Source of the DNA: Hippea alviniae EP5-r
GTDB taxonomy: Bacteria > Campylobacterota_A > Desulfurellia > Desulfurellales > Hippeaceae
Assembly: GCF_000420385.1 (NCBI RefSeq)
Contig: NZ_ATUV01000002.1
Location: 186,001-250,000 of the forward strand
DNA: 64,000 nt
Reading direction: 5' to 3'
The notes under the pieces are model-generated. The model searched no databases. It worked only from the letters and a program-made list of their open reading frames with translations, and had not been told where the DNA came from. Every line of letters starts with the position of its first letter. Positions within the stretch are counted from its first letter, which is position 1. Position numbers and translations under genes: made by a program. Positions 27,719 to 36,646 of this stretch are shown piece by piece.

Positions 27719-28692
27719 AAGCAAGGATTTTGGTCACTGGCAGCAGTGGGCAACTTGGGGGAGAATTGCATAGGTTAATTATGAATCATGAGATAGGAGT
27801 TATAAATGGAGAAAAGAGTAATTCAACACTCAAAACTCAAAATTCAAAATTCTACTTCACTGACATTGACGAGTTAGATATCACAAAAGAAGACAAAATC
27901 AAGGAATTTATAGATAAGAGCAATGTAAACGTGATAATAAACTGTGCTGCATATACGGCTGTTGATAAGGCTGAAGAAGAGAAAGAGTTAGCAGACTTAA
28001 TAAATCATAAAGCTGTTGAATACCTTGCAAAAGTCTCAAAGGAGTATGGTATATTTCTTATTCACATCTCAACAGACTATGTGTTTGATGGCAAAAACTA
28101 TAGACCATACACAGAAGATGACAAAACCAACCCACAGAGTGTTTATGGATTGACAAAACTAAAAGGTGAAGAAGCATTAATTAACTCAGAAGCAAAAGGA
28201 GTCATAATAAGAACATCTTGGTTATGCTCTTCGTTTGGCCATAACTTTGTCAAAACGATGCTAAAGCTTGCACAAACAAGAAAGGAGCTAAATGTTGTCT
28301 ATGACCAGGTAGGAACACCAACTTATGCAAGAGACCTTGCATCAGCCCTGCTGACAATTATGAATTATGAATTGGGAATTATGAACGAAAAGGATGGTAA
28401 TGTAATTCAAAACTCAACACCTAACCTTCATAACTCTGTAAGGGTTTACCATTACAGCAACGAAGGTGTTTGTAGTTGGTATGATTTTGCAAAAGCAATA
28501 TTTGAAATAAAAGGTATAGACATAAGAGTTAATCCAATAGAAACAAAGGATTATCCCACACCAGCAAAAAGGCCACACTATAGTGTGCTAAATAAAGCAA
28601 AAATAAAGAGAGATTTTGGTATTGAGATACCCTATTGGAGAGACAGTTTGAAGAGAATGCTAAGTGAAACAAAAGGAGACAGCAATGAATAA
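27712..28692 (+). CDS. rmlD: dTDP-4-dehydrorhamnose reductase with two in-frame inserts
   Basis: SDR reductase of 326 residues, longer than the usual 285-300. LVTGSSGQLGGEL at residue 7, NCAAYTAVDKAEEE near 82, STDYVFDG near 122, YGLTKLKGE near 145 and RTSWLCSSFGHNFVKTML near 165 are conserved. The extra length comes from two low-complexity inserts (about residues 22-47 and 215-242) encoded by degenerate repeats. The first replaces the loop after the first helix; the second precedes HYSNEGVCSWYDFA. Both keep frame. Overlaps rmlB by eight bases. Confidence 0.93.
   Translation: MNEARILVTGSSGQLGGELHRLIMNHEIGVINGEKSNSTLKTQNSKFYFTDIDELDITKEDKIKEFIDKSNVNVIINCAAYTAVDKAEEEKELADLINHKAVEYLAKVSKEYGIFLIHISTDYVFDGKNYRPYTEDDKTNPQSVYGLTKLKGEEALINSEAKGVIIRTSWLCSSFGHNFVKTMLKLAQTRKELNVVYDQVGTPTYARDLASALLTIMNYELGIMNEKDGNVIQNSTPNLHNSVRVYHYSNEGVCSWYDFAKAIFEIKGIDIRVNPIETKDYPTPAKRPHYSVLNKAKIKRDFGIEIPYWRDSLKRMLSETKGDSNE
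27775..27852 (+). repeat. Inverted-arm degenerate repeat element 1 inside rmlD
   Basis: Left arm 27775-27810 of TTATGAATCATGAG type, short spacer, right arm 27821-27852 of CAAAACTCAAAATTCAAAATTC type. The right arm reverse-complements to GAATTTTGAATTTTGAG, so the arms are imperfect inverted repeats. In frame with rmlD. Confidence 0.68.
28354..28438 (+). repeat. Inverted-arm degenerate repeat element 2 inside rmlD
   Basis: Left arm 28354-28387 (ATTATGAATTATGAATTGGG type), spacer, right arm 28404-28438 (AATTCAAAACTCAACACC type). Same layout and size as element 1 in the same gene, also in frame. Confidence 0.7.
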
Positions 28693-29756
28693 TTTAATTT
28701 CTATCCTAATAACTGGCGGTGCAGGATTTATAGGCAGCAACTTTATTCCTTATTTCTTAGAGAAACATCCTGAGTATAATGTAATAAATTTAGACTTACT
28801 TACTTACTTATGCAGGAAATCTTGAGAATTTAAAAGAGGTAGAAAGCAATCCAAGATATAAATTTATAAGAGGTGATATCTGTAATCGAGAGCTTGTCGA
28901 GTACATATTTAAAGAGTTTGATATTCAGGGCGTAATTCACTTTGCAGCAGAGTCTCATGTTGACAACTCAATTAAAAATCCTGATGTATTTATAAAGACA
29001 AATGTTCATGGCACATTTACACTGTTGGATGTGGCTTATAAACATTGGATGAAAGAGCCCTTTGAATATAAAGACAGATACAAAGAGTGCAGATTTCACC
29101 ACATATCAACGGATGAAGTCTATGGCTCACTCCCTAACGACCCAAGTAAACTGTTTACGGAAAAAACTCCTTATGCCCCAAATTCTCCTTATTCTGCAAG
29201 CAAAGCAGCAAGCGATATGATTGCAAGAAGTTATTTTAAGACCTATGGTTTAAATGTTGTAGTAACGAACTGCTCAAACAATTATGGCCCAAAACAGCAT
29301 GATGAAAAACTAATCCCGAACATAATAAGAAATGCACTTCAAGGAAAACCTATTCCCATATACGGAGACGGTAAGAATATAAGAGACTGGCTCTATGTTC
29401 TTGACCATTGCAAGGGCATAGACCTTGTATTCCACAAAGGAGAAGCAGGTGAAACCTACAACATAGGCGGAAGAAACGAGAGAGAAAATATATACATAGC
29501 AGAAAAGATATGTGAAATTTTGGATGAACTATATCCACCTTCTGTCAATTCAGAGCTCAAAACTAAAAATCCAAGACTAAAAAGTTATAAAGAGCTTATA
29601 ACTTTCGTAAAAGACAGACCCGGTCATGACAGAAGATATGCCATAGATGCAAGCAAAATTGAGAATGAGCTTGGGTGGAAGGCAGAAGAAACTTTCGAAA
29701 CCGGAATAAAGAAGACAGTGGAGTGGTATTTGGATAGATATGTTAGGAGAATATAA
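28685..29756 (+). pseudogene. rmlB: dTDP-glucose 4,6-dehydratase, frame broken in a (TTAC)3 tract
   Basis: Reads MNNLISILITGGAGFIGSNF, then NLDLLTYLC and a stop. Removing one TTAC unit from 28796-28807 restores DLLTYAGNLENLKEV and a 355-residue RmlB with NAD motif, SHVDNSI, HISTDEVYG and catalytic YSASK. The whole span is 1072 bases, exactly one four-base unit too long, and no other break is seen. RmlB is needed for every dTDP-6-deoxysugar. A degenerate repeat at 29541-29575 gives the C-terminal low-complexity SVNSELKTKNPRL. Likely phase-variable or recently inactivated. Confidence 0.92.
28796..28807 (+). repeat. (TTAC)3 tetranucleotide tract in rmlB
   Basis: Three TTAC units followed by TTAT. 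Two units would keep the gene in frame; three put it out of frame. Tetranucleotide tracts are classical phase-variation elements, though three units is short. Confidence 0.85.
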
Positions 29757-29757
29757 T

Positions 29758-30056
29758 GATCAATGTTGCAAGACCATATTTGCCACAATTTGATAAATAT
29801 ATCAACAAAATAAAAGAATTGTGGGACAATCACTGGATTACAAATAATGGAAAGTTTGTCCAGGAATTAGAAGAGAAGTTAAAAGATTATTTAAAATAGA
29901 TTACATAGTTTTAACTGCGAATGGAACATTAGCTTTACAAGTTACACATAAGTTGTTCTGTTTGAGATAAGAAGTGGTTGTGATGTTTTTTGGGGAGTAT
30001 TGGCAAATAACGCAAGTGATCTTTATAGGTTACATCTTCACGGAAAAATATACTAT
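29758..30056 (+). pseudogene. DegT/DnrJ/EryC1/StrS aminotransferase N-terminal remnant
   Basis: Starts MINVARPYLPQFDKYINKIKELWDNHWITNNGKFVQELEEKLKDYLK, the usual N-terminus of a sugar aminotransferase. A frameshift and IDYIVLTANGTLALQV follow, then it ends. The rest up to 30056 has short open stretches (EIRSGCDVFWGVLANN) I cannot place. It suggests a second lost amino-sugar pathway or a recombination scar. Confidence 0.7.
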
Positions 30057-31064
30057 ATGATTTTGCATATTTGTGGTTTAGATAAATTTATTCCGCCATT
30101 TATTATTGAGTTTGTAAATAAAAATTTTGATATTTCAGAACGCGAATTTATATTGCTTGAAAAGAAAGATACGAATATGGTCTGAATAAAGATTATCCTT
30201 TAAGATGGGTAAAAGCAAGAAGAGATGTTTTTAAATTTTTTTAAACTATATTTAGTATATGTATACTGCAAAAAAATAGTAATTCATGGGTTAGAAATGA
30301 AAAATTGACTTATGCTTTGTTAGCGCAACCTTGGCTATTAAAGAAATGTTATCATGTTCTATGGGAAGGTGATTTCTACTTTACTAAAAGGCAAAGCAGA
30401 GCAAAGAAAAAAGCAACAAAACAGATGGGACATTTTATCACATATATTAAAGGTGACTACGAATTGGCTAAGAAATGGTATGGAGCAAAGGGAAAGTAGC
30501 ACGAATGCATTATGTATCCAAACAATTTGTTTAAAGAATATAATATTGATAACATTCTCCAAAAAGATTATGTGACAATCCAAATTGGTAATTCTGCCAC
30601 CGAAACAAATAACAATTTTGAAGTCTTTGAAAAATTAAAAAATATAAAAATGAAAATATAGTTTTATATGTTCCGCTTTCTTACGGGAACAAAGAATATG
30701 TAAAAAAAGTTATTAAAAAAGGATATGAAATACTTGGAGAAAAAAATTTAAACCTATTTTGAAATTTATGCCTTTTGATAAGCATCTTGAATTTTTATCC
30801 AAAATTAATATAATTATTTTTAACCATAATAGACAACAAGGGATGGGAAATATAATAACTTTATTAGGGTTTGGTAAAAAGGTTTATGTTAGAAGTGATG
30901 TTACTTGTTGGAAAATGTTTGAGGAAAAGGGGATTAAATTGTTTGATATTAAGAAAGAGATAGATTTAAGATCTATTGATAAAAGAGTAATAGAAATGAA
31001 CAAAAAAACATTAAAAAATTTTTTCTCAGGAGACATTATTAAGTCAATGGAAGATGATTTTTGA
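30057..31064 (+). pseudogene. wecF: WecF-like TDP-Fuc4NAc:lipid II transferase, frameshifted
   Basis: Across three frames the protein reads MILHICGLDKFIPPFIIEFVNKNFDISEREF, then ALLAQPWLLKKCYHVLWEGDFYF and MGHFITYIKGDYELAKKWYG. It continues VTIQIGNSATETNNNFEVFEKL, VPLSYGNKEYVKKVIKKG and FNHNRQQGMGNIITLLGFGKKVYVRSD. These match the WecF (glycosyltransferase family 56) pattern QIGNSAxxTNNH and RQQGMGNI. At least three to four frame breaks are needed, so it is dead. Family role: transfer of N-acetylfucosamine onto a polyprenyl-linked disaccharide. Confidence 0.85.
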
Positions 31065-31086
31065 ATGTTGATTTTAAGGGACAGTT

Positions 31087-31815
31087 ATGTTTCATATAAA
31101 GTATTTAGAGTGGGATAGTAATTTTTTTGGATTATCTATATACGATTTGGAAGCAAATAACATTTGTAAAAAAGATATTTTAAATTTAAAAAAAGAGATA
31201 AACTCAATAAATTTTGATGTAATACAAACTAAAATAAACTAAAATCAATGCGAGTAATAGAAAATCTATAAAAATCATTGAATCTATGGGGTTTTCTTTT
31301 GTAGATTTTCATATTGTTTATGAAAAAAAATTAACTAAAAAACACAAGCCAAATATAATTCCCAAAAGCATAAGCAATGTTAATATTGATTGTTTTGAGG
31401 ATATTAAAAAAATAATTAAGTCTCTTTATAAACATAGTAGATTTTTATCCATAGGCATTTCTCAGGAGTATGTAGACAGGTTTTATAGTGAATGGGCAAA
31501 GAAAGCTATATTGGGAACATTTGACGATTTTTGTTTAGGTTTTTTCGAAAGGAATAAGTTAGCAGTAACTTGTAAAATACTAACTCAAATAGGATTAATA
31601 GGCGTTGGTAATGAATATCAAGGCAAAAAATAGGGACATTATTGATGCGATTTTTAGAGAATTATCTTATAGATAAGAATATAAGTATTCTCAAAGTAAT
31701 TACAGAAGGGAGCAATATATCAGCCCAAATTTTTTATATCAAAAACGGTTTTTTTGTTAGAGATATAAAGTATATTTCTTATTTGTTTAAAGATGATAAA
31801 AATGATTCCATTTAA
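31087..31815 (+). pseudogene. wecD: WecD-like dTDP-fucosamine N-acetyltransferase, frameshifted
   Basis: GNAT-type remnant: MFHIKYLEWDSNFFGLSIYDL at the start, SMGFSFVDFHIVYEKKL, LIGVGNEYQGKK (acetyl-CoA loop) and the C-terminal NISAQIFYIKNGFFVRDIKYISYLF. Each block lies in a different frame with stops between. Placed between wecF and wecE remnants, as expected for a Fuc4NAc pathway. Confidence 0.8.
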
Positions 31816-32977
31816 CAAACCACCATATACTGGAAACGAAGAAAAATATATACTTGAAGCTATAAAAAGCGATAAAATTTCAGGAAATGACTACTTTGGT
31901 AAAAGATGCGAGAAATGTTTTGAAGAAAAAAAGCATTATTAACACCATCTCACACTGCTGCTCTTGAGATGTGTGTAATGTTAATTAACATAAAGAAAAA
32001 CGATGAAGTTATTATACCGAGCCATACATTTGTATCCACCGCAAATGCATTTGTGTTAAGAGGGACAAGAATAACTTTTGTAAATATTCGTCCTGACACA
32101 ATGAATATTGACGAAAATAAAATTGAAGACGCTATCACTGAGAAGACAAAAGCGATAGTTGTTGTTCATTATGCTGGAGTTGCTTGTGAAATGGATAAAA
32201 TTATGAAGGTTGCAAATAAATATAATCTGTATGTGATTGAAGATGCTGCTCAAGGGATGATAAGTTATTACAAAGAAAAACCTTTGGGAACTAAACTATT
32301 GGACATTTTGGAGCTTATAGTTTTCACGAAACCAAAAATTACACCAGTGGTGGTGGAAGTGGACTTTTAATAGTGAACGACGAAAGATTCATTGACAGAG
32401 CAGAAATTATTAGAGAGAAAGGAACAAACAGAAGCCAATTTTTAGAGGAATGACTGATAAATGCACCCGAGTAGATATTGGAAGTAGCTATTTAATGAAT
32501 GAAATAAGTGCTGCTTATTTATGGAGGCAACTTGAAAAGGCTGAAAACATAAACCTAAAAAGATTAAAGATGTGGGAATATTATTATAAAGAATTTCTGA
32601 ATTTAGCAAATAAAGGGTTTATTGAATTACTAATTATTCCAAAAGGGTGCAAACATAATGCCCACATGTTTTATATATTTTATATAAAAGTAAAAGATTT
32701 AAAAACAAGAACAAAACTTATAAATTTTTTGAAAGAAAACGGTATCTTAGTAGTTTTTCATTATATCCCACTTCACAGCAGCCCAGCGGGAATAAAGTTT
32801 GGAAATTTCGTAGGAAAAGACGAATTTACAACAAAAGAAAGTGAGAGACTTATAAGATTGCCTTTATATTATTCTATCACTAAAGATGAAGTCGAATTTG
32901 CTATTAATAAAGTGAAAGAATTTTTTAACAACAAAACGAAACAAATGAAACTAAAAAAAGTAAAAGATTATTTTTAG
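31802..32977 (+). pseudogene. wecE: WecE-like dTDP-4-keto-6-deoxyglucose aminotransferase, frameshifted
   Basis: Reads MIPFNKPPYTGNEEKYILEAIKS, then TPSHTAALEMC, PSHTFVSTANAFVLRG, RPDTMNIDE, VVHYAGVACEMDKIM and EDAAQG. FGAYSFHETKNYTSGGGSG carries the PLP lysine, and REKGTNRSQF, DIGSSYLMNEISAAYLWRQLE, NAHMFYIF and TTKESERLIRLPLYY follow. The likeness to E. coli WecE is strong. Three frame breaks are visible (about 31930, near 32290 where ACTA is duplicated, and about 32443 where one T is missing). Would have produced dTDP-Fuc4N from the RmlA/RmlB product. Confidence 0.9.
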
Positions 32978-33003
32978 ACAAAAACCAATGTTTAAAATAT
33001 ACA
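32975..33003 (+). promoter_or_regulatory. Candidate promoter driving the left end of the invertible segment
   Basis: TAGACA (32975-32980), 17-bp spacer, TATACA (32998-33003). Predicted start is about 33010, giving a 16-base leader that contains AGGGGGAG. It lies outside the inverted repeat and would stay fixed during inversion. Confidence 0.6.
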
Positions 33004-33017
33004 AAAAAGCAGGGGGA

Positions 33018-33052
33018 GATAATCAATGGTTAACATTAGTGAGTTTAGGGAA
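33018..33052 (+). repeat. 35-bp inverted repeat, left copy (IR-L)
   Basis: Perfect 35-bp match to the reverse complement of 35676-35710. Contains GATAATCA, the start codon and the codons for MVNISEFRE, ending exactly at codon 9. The core around the start codon (AATGGTTAACATT, 33025-33037) is itself partly palindromic, as recombinase core sites often are. The Shine-Dalgarno sequence GGGGGAG lies just outside, sharing one G. Confidence 0.95.
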
Positions 33053-34258
33053 TACATCATAGATGAAATTATTAATAGAACAATTTTTTTAGCGAAAAGC
33101 ATAGATGAAATAGAAAGTCTTTTAAAATATTGGAATTTAAAACAAGAAAACGTGATAGCCGTTAGAACATCAACTAAAATGAGAGAAAGATATAGGAATA
33201 TATATGTTTATGAGCTTAAAACTAAAGTAAGAGAATTTTCAACTCAAAACTTTTTTAGAAACTACTTGTTTACATCAGGATTATTCGAAAAACTAAGAAG
33301 TTCAATATTTTCAAAAGGTATAAATTTATGGATGTTTAGAACTTACGAATGGTGTAAGGACCTAGAAAGAATAGGAAACAATAAGGTTTTGCTAATTGAT
33401 TATGATTTGTACATAAAACTAAATAATAAGATTTGGGCTCTGAATCTTCTTGAAGGAAACGATTATCTTCGTAGCCACTTAGAGATAAGAACAAAAAAGC
33501 TAAAAACAAGATATGAATTTAATACGAATTCAACATTCTATAAACTAATCAACGATGATTATTCGTTGCCATGGGTTATCTCTTCCCAAATTTCGAACGG
33601 TGGTGACGGTGTATTTAAAATAGCGAATCATGATGATTTTAAAAGAGCTATTTCAAAAATAAAAACCCCTGTAGTTAAAATTGAAAAATTCATTGAAAAT
33701 TGCATACCAGTGAACCAGTTTGCCATAATCTTCTTTGATAAAATTATAAAATATCAACCATCTCGCCAAATCATTGAAGAACACGAAGGAGAAATGAGAT
33801 TTAAAGGTTCTGATTTTAAGCTTAAAATAGATGAAAAAATAGAAAGAAAAATAACCAAACTAACTCATTTTATAGGGCTCGAGTTGCAGAAATTGGGTTA
33901 CCGCGGAATATTTGGATGTGACTATATTATATCAGATAATGAAGTTTACTTTATTGAAATAAATCCAAGATTTCAAGGTTCTACTTTTTTACTTACTTAT
34001 AACGACGACCTTTTTAATCCTTATATTTTGCACATGTTATCATTTTATTATGGTAATTATATAGTTGAGTTCAAGAATAATATGGATATATGTGAAAATC
34101 AATATGTAGAGTTAAAAAGCGATTACAGTAAGTACAAGTATTTTTCTAATATTAAAGAAATAGAACAACAATATAAAAATGAGAGTTTAGATATTAGGTC
34201 TGCATTTGACCATATAAGATTAGAACCTAATGTTCCACAGGGGTTCTATCTTGAGTAA
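33026..34258 (+). CDS. ATP-grasp enzyme, expressed cassette of the invertible switch
   Basis: Protein of 410 residues. The C-terminal half has ATP-grasp character: SSQISNGGDGVFKI (glycine-rich loop) near residue 190, VVKIEKFIE near 215, and the metal-binding block GIFGCDYIISDNEVYFIEINPRFQGST near 295-320. The first 170 residues lack a recognised domain. ATP-grasp enzymes join a carboxylate to an amine or thiol, so amino-acid decoration of the polysaccharide is possible (inference). The start has a strong AGGGGGAG. The first nine codons are shared with the convergent gene. The 3' end overlaps that gene by 32 bases. Confidence 0.85.
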   Translation: MVNISEFREYIIDEIINRTIFLAKSIDEIESLLKYWNLKQENVIAVRTSTKMRERYRNIYVYELKTKVREFSTQNFFRNYLFTSGLFEKLRSSIFSKGINLWMFRTYEWCKDLERIGNNKVLLIDYDLYIKLNNKIWALNLLEGNDYLRSHLEIRTKKLKTRYEFNTNSTFYKLINDDYSLPWVISSQISNGGDGVFKIANHDDFKRAISKIKTPVVKIEKFIENCIPVNQFAIIFFDKIIKYQPSRQIIEEHEGEMRFKGSDFKLKIDEKIERKITKLTHFIGLELQKLGYRGIFGCDYIISDNEVYFIEINPRFQGSTFLLTYNDDLFNPYILHMLSFYYGNYIVEFKNNMDICENQYVELKSDYSKYKYFSNIKEIEQQYKNESLDIRSAFDHIRLEPNVPQGFYLE

Positions 34259-35702
34259 ATCCTATAATTCTTTTAATTTCATTTGTCAGAGTTTTTATTG
34301 CAACAGACCCATTATACTCAAGTTTAAACTCTTCTTTTTTCTCATTCATTAAAGTAATTTTGCTATATTTTATATTCAATCCACTTATTAATGCAGCAAT
34401 AACAAAAACTAATGCTTCAAGCACTATTTCGATTGAACCTGATGAAACATAAGATAATTGATAGTGATATGTTTCATATAGTCCTTTTTTAGATAACTCT
34501 TCTTTAATCTGTTTTAAGGTTGCTATAACATTGTCAATATGAGCTTTTTCGTCTATTGTTATTCTTGCTTTCAGTTTTGATGTTTTATATATATGTTTAT
34601 AATAGTTGTATATAGATTTTTCTATTATATTTGTTTCTGCATTTGCTTCAATAGTACGATTTTGGTGTTTTGTTAATAGCATATCGTAAGCATATATCAA
34701 ATTGGTTTCCTGAAAAAACAGCAATTTTAGCATCATGTTTATATCTTGCAAGTCTATAAAAATACTTTCATCCTCTGTGATAGTATCAATATAGGCTAAA
34801 ACCAGCTTTTCTATGTTTGAAATATTTGGGTATAGGTTGTTAATCTGAATTAACCTATTTTTAATGGTGTCATATTGTAGGCTTCGGGCACTCTTAATTT
34901 TGTCTAAAATATACAATAGGTTTAAAGTCTCAAAGTGACTCTTTTTTAATTTCATCAGATTTTTCAGAGATTCTAATATATCAATTTTTTTATCATTATC
35001 ATTTTTCTCTTTACTAGACTTGGAAAATATTAATAAAAGTTGACTTTTAGTACTGTTGGGATCATTTTTGAGATAATAATTAAATTCTTTATATATTTTA
35101 TCTATTCCTATTATTTGTATACTCTTTTCAAATCTACACACAATTTTCTCAAAACGACTATTCTCAATGGTAAGTCCATAAACTGCAGATGATCTGATAT
35201 CGAAAATATCGAAGTCACAATTTTTTATAATAGCGTTTTCAAAAGACACCGAATAATTCATGACTCTTCTAAATTTACACTTATCAAATAAAGAATATCT
35301 AAAGCCCACCCCCTTTATGTAGCAATTTTCAAACTTGCAGTTCTTAAATACTGTTCCAAACATCCCTGATTTTTCGAATAGGGATTCAAATTTGGAATAA
35401 TTCCTTATATTTATCCCACTGTGGTCTTTTGTGTGAATAAACTGACAATCTTCAAAAACAGCATCAGCAAAATTTGAGTGTTTAAAACTGCAATCTATAA
35501 ATTTGCAACCTTTAAAATAAGCACCTTTTGCGTCGATATGAGACATGTCACAATTAATAAAATCATAATTAGCAATTTTTGCTCTGACAAAGTCGGCCCT
35601 AAAAAAGCAATATTCTCTTAATGCTTTTTCTTTAAAACTTACAACACTGTAGCTAAAAACTCTTCCTTGAAAATTTTCCCTAAACTCACTAATGTTAACC
35701 AT
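34227..35702 (-). CDS. Pentapeptide-repeat protein, apparently silent cassette of the invertible switch
   Basis: Protein of 491 residues. Residues about 10-180 contain pentapeptide-type A/C-x-F repeats (YCFFRADFVRAKIANYDFINCDM, AYFKGCKFIDCSFKHSNFADAVFEDCQF, TVFKNCKFENC, SLFDKCKF). A helical middle (about 200-390) follows, then a hydrophobic segment IEIVLEALVFVIAALISGL near 437. It begins with the same nine codons as the ATP-grasp gene but has no Shine-Dalgarno sequence (only AT-rich sequence) before its ATG. In the present orientation it is probably poorly expressed. Function unknown; the repeat domain usually forms a beta-helix for protein contacts. Confidence 0.85.
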   Translation of the reverse strand: MVNISEFRENFQGRVFSYSVVSFKEKALREYCFFRADFVRAKIANYDFINCDMSHIDAKGAYFKGCKFIDCSFKHSNFADAVFEDCQFIHTKDHSGINIRNYSKFESLFEKSGMFGTVFKNCKFENCYIKGVGFRYSLFDKCKFRRVMNYSVSFENAIIKNCDFDIFDIRSSAVYGLTIENSRFEKIVCRFEKSIQIIGIDKIYKEFNYYLKNDPNSTKSQLLLIFSKSSKEKNDNDKKIDILESLKNLMKLKKSHFETLNLLYILDKIKSARSLQYDTIKNRLIQINNLYPNISNIEKLVLAYIDTITEDESIFIDLQDINMMLKLLFFQETNLIYAYDMLLTKHQNRTIEANAETNIIEKSIYNYYKHIYKTSKLKARITIDEKAHIDNVIATLKQIKEELSKKGLYETYHYQLSYVSSGSIEIVLEALVFVIAALISGLNIKYSKITLMNEKKEEFKLEYNGSVAIKTLTNEIKRIIGFTQDRTPVEH

Positions 35703-35710
35703 TGATTATC
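35676..35710 (-). repeat. 35-bp inverted repeat, right copy (IR-R)
   Basis: Exact inverted copy of 33018-33052, containing the start codon and first nine codons of the pentapeptide-repeat gene. It also contains TTGATT (35702-35707), the likely -35 of the recombinase promoter. Distance between outer repeat ends is about 2.7 kb. Confidence 0.95.
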
Positions 35711-35731
35711 AAAATAAAAATTTAGTATAAT
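35702..35731 (+). promoter_or_regulatory. Candidate promoter of the tyrosine recombinase
   Basis: TTGATT (35702-35707), 18-bp spacer, TATAAT (35726-35731). The -35 is inside IR-R and the -10 outside. A GAGGAG ribosome site follows. Because the repeat sequence is the same after inversion, the promoter survives, but recombinase binding would compete with polymerase. Confidence 0.6.
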
Positions 35732-35752
35732 TTTTCTCTATAGAGGAGTCTT

Positions 35753-36646
35753 ATGAATTTAGAAAAGTCTATCGACGCATTTCTAAAATATTGCAAAATT
35801 CAGAAAAATTTAAGCAATAACACCATAAGAATGTATAAAATAGATTTGGGCAATTTTAAATCCTTTTTGGGAAATATCAACATAAAAGAAATCAATAAAG
35901 ATAAAATCAAAGAATACTTAGAATATTTAAGCAAAAAATACAACAAATCTAAAACAATAAAAAGAAAAATAATAACAATTAAAGCATTCATTAATTATTT
36001 AGAGTACGAAGAGTACATTTTTAATAATCCCTTTAGAAAAATAAGAATAAGCCTAAAAGAAAATAGGAAATTACCAGTTGTCTTATCTTTAGATGAAGTT
36101 AAAAAACTCCTAAAGTGCGCGTATAATTTTAAAAGTAAATTTTATCAAAGAAATTTGCTAATTATAGAAATTCTTTTAATTAGCGGCATTAGAGTTTCTG
36201 AGCTGTGCAATATAAAAAAAGAAGATATAAACTTCTCAAATAAATTTATAATGATAAAAGGAAAAGGAAACAAGGAAAGAAAAATATACATACCTAACAA
36301 TAAAATTTTAAATTTATTGAAACAAACTATTGATAAATTCAACATTCAAAACGGGTATATTTTTCTAAACAAATATAATGAACCCTTATCTGACCAAAGT
36401 ATAAGAAAGATTTTAGAAAAATACTCAAAAAAATGTCTCAACAAAAAAATAACCCCACACACTTTGAGGCACACCTTTGCAACCATTTTGCTAAACTCAG
36501 GAGTAGATATAAGGCAAATTCAAGTCCTGTTAGGACACAGTTCCATATTAACTACGCAAATATATACTCATTTTGATGAAAGTATGTATAAAAATGTATT
36601 AGATAAGCACCCTTTGAATGAATTTTTAGATAATGACAACAATTAA
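35753..36646 (+). CDS. XerC/XerD-like tyrosine recombinase, probable invertase
   Basis: Protein of 297 residues. The N-terminal SAM-like DNA-binding domain ([28 protein letters not shown]) is followed by the catalytic domain. Arg is in [11 protein letters not shown] near 145, Lys in KGKGNKERK near 170, His-x-x-Arg in HTLRHTFAT near 240, His in LLGHSS near 265 and Tyr in TTQIYTHF near 273. All catalytic residues are present. It is closest in build to short XerC/D-type invertases. It begins 43 bp beyond IR-R, pointing away, which is the usual layout for a switch-linked recombinase. Very AT-rich codon use. Confidence 0.93.
   Translation: MNLEKSIDAFLKYCKIQKNLSNNTIRMYKIDLGNFKSFLGNINIKEINKDKIKEYLEYLSKKYNKSKTIKRKIITIKAFINYLEYEEYIFNNPFRKIRISLKENRKLPVVLSLDEVKKLLKCAYNFKSKFYQRNLLIIEILLISGIRVSELCNIKKEDINFSNKFIMIKGKGNKERKIYIPNNKILNLLKQTIDKFNIQNGYIFLNKYNEPLSDQSIRKILEKYSKKCLNKKITPHTLRHTFATILLNSGVDIRQIQVLLGHSSILTTQIYTHFDESMYKNVLDKHPLNEFLDNDNN

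Noticed and set aside
24929-28438. CRISPR array in the repeat-rich sugar genes
   Set aside because: The units are 7-15 bp, degenerate and contiguous, with no constant-length spacers.
31087-34480. Further parS-like half sites (TGTTTCATATA at about 31087, 34470 and 53140)
   Set aside because: They match only one arm of the palindrome; the other arm is absent.
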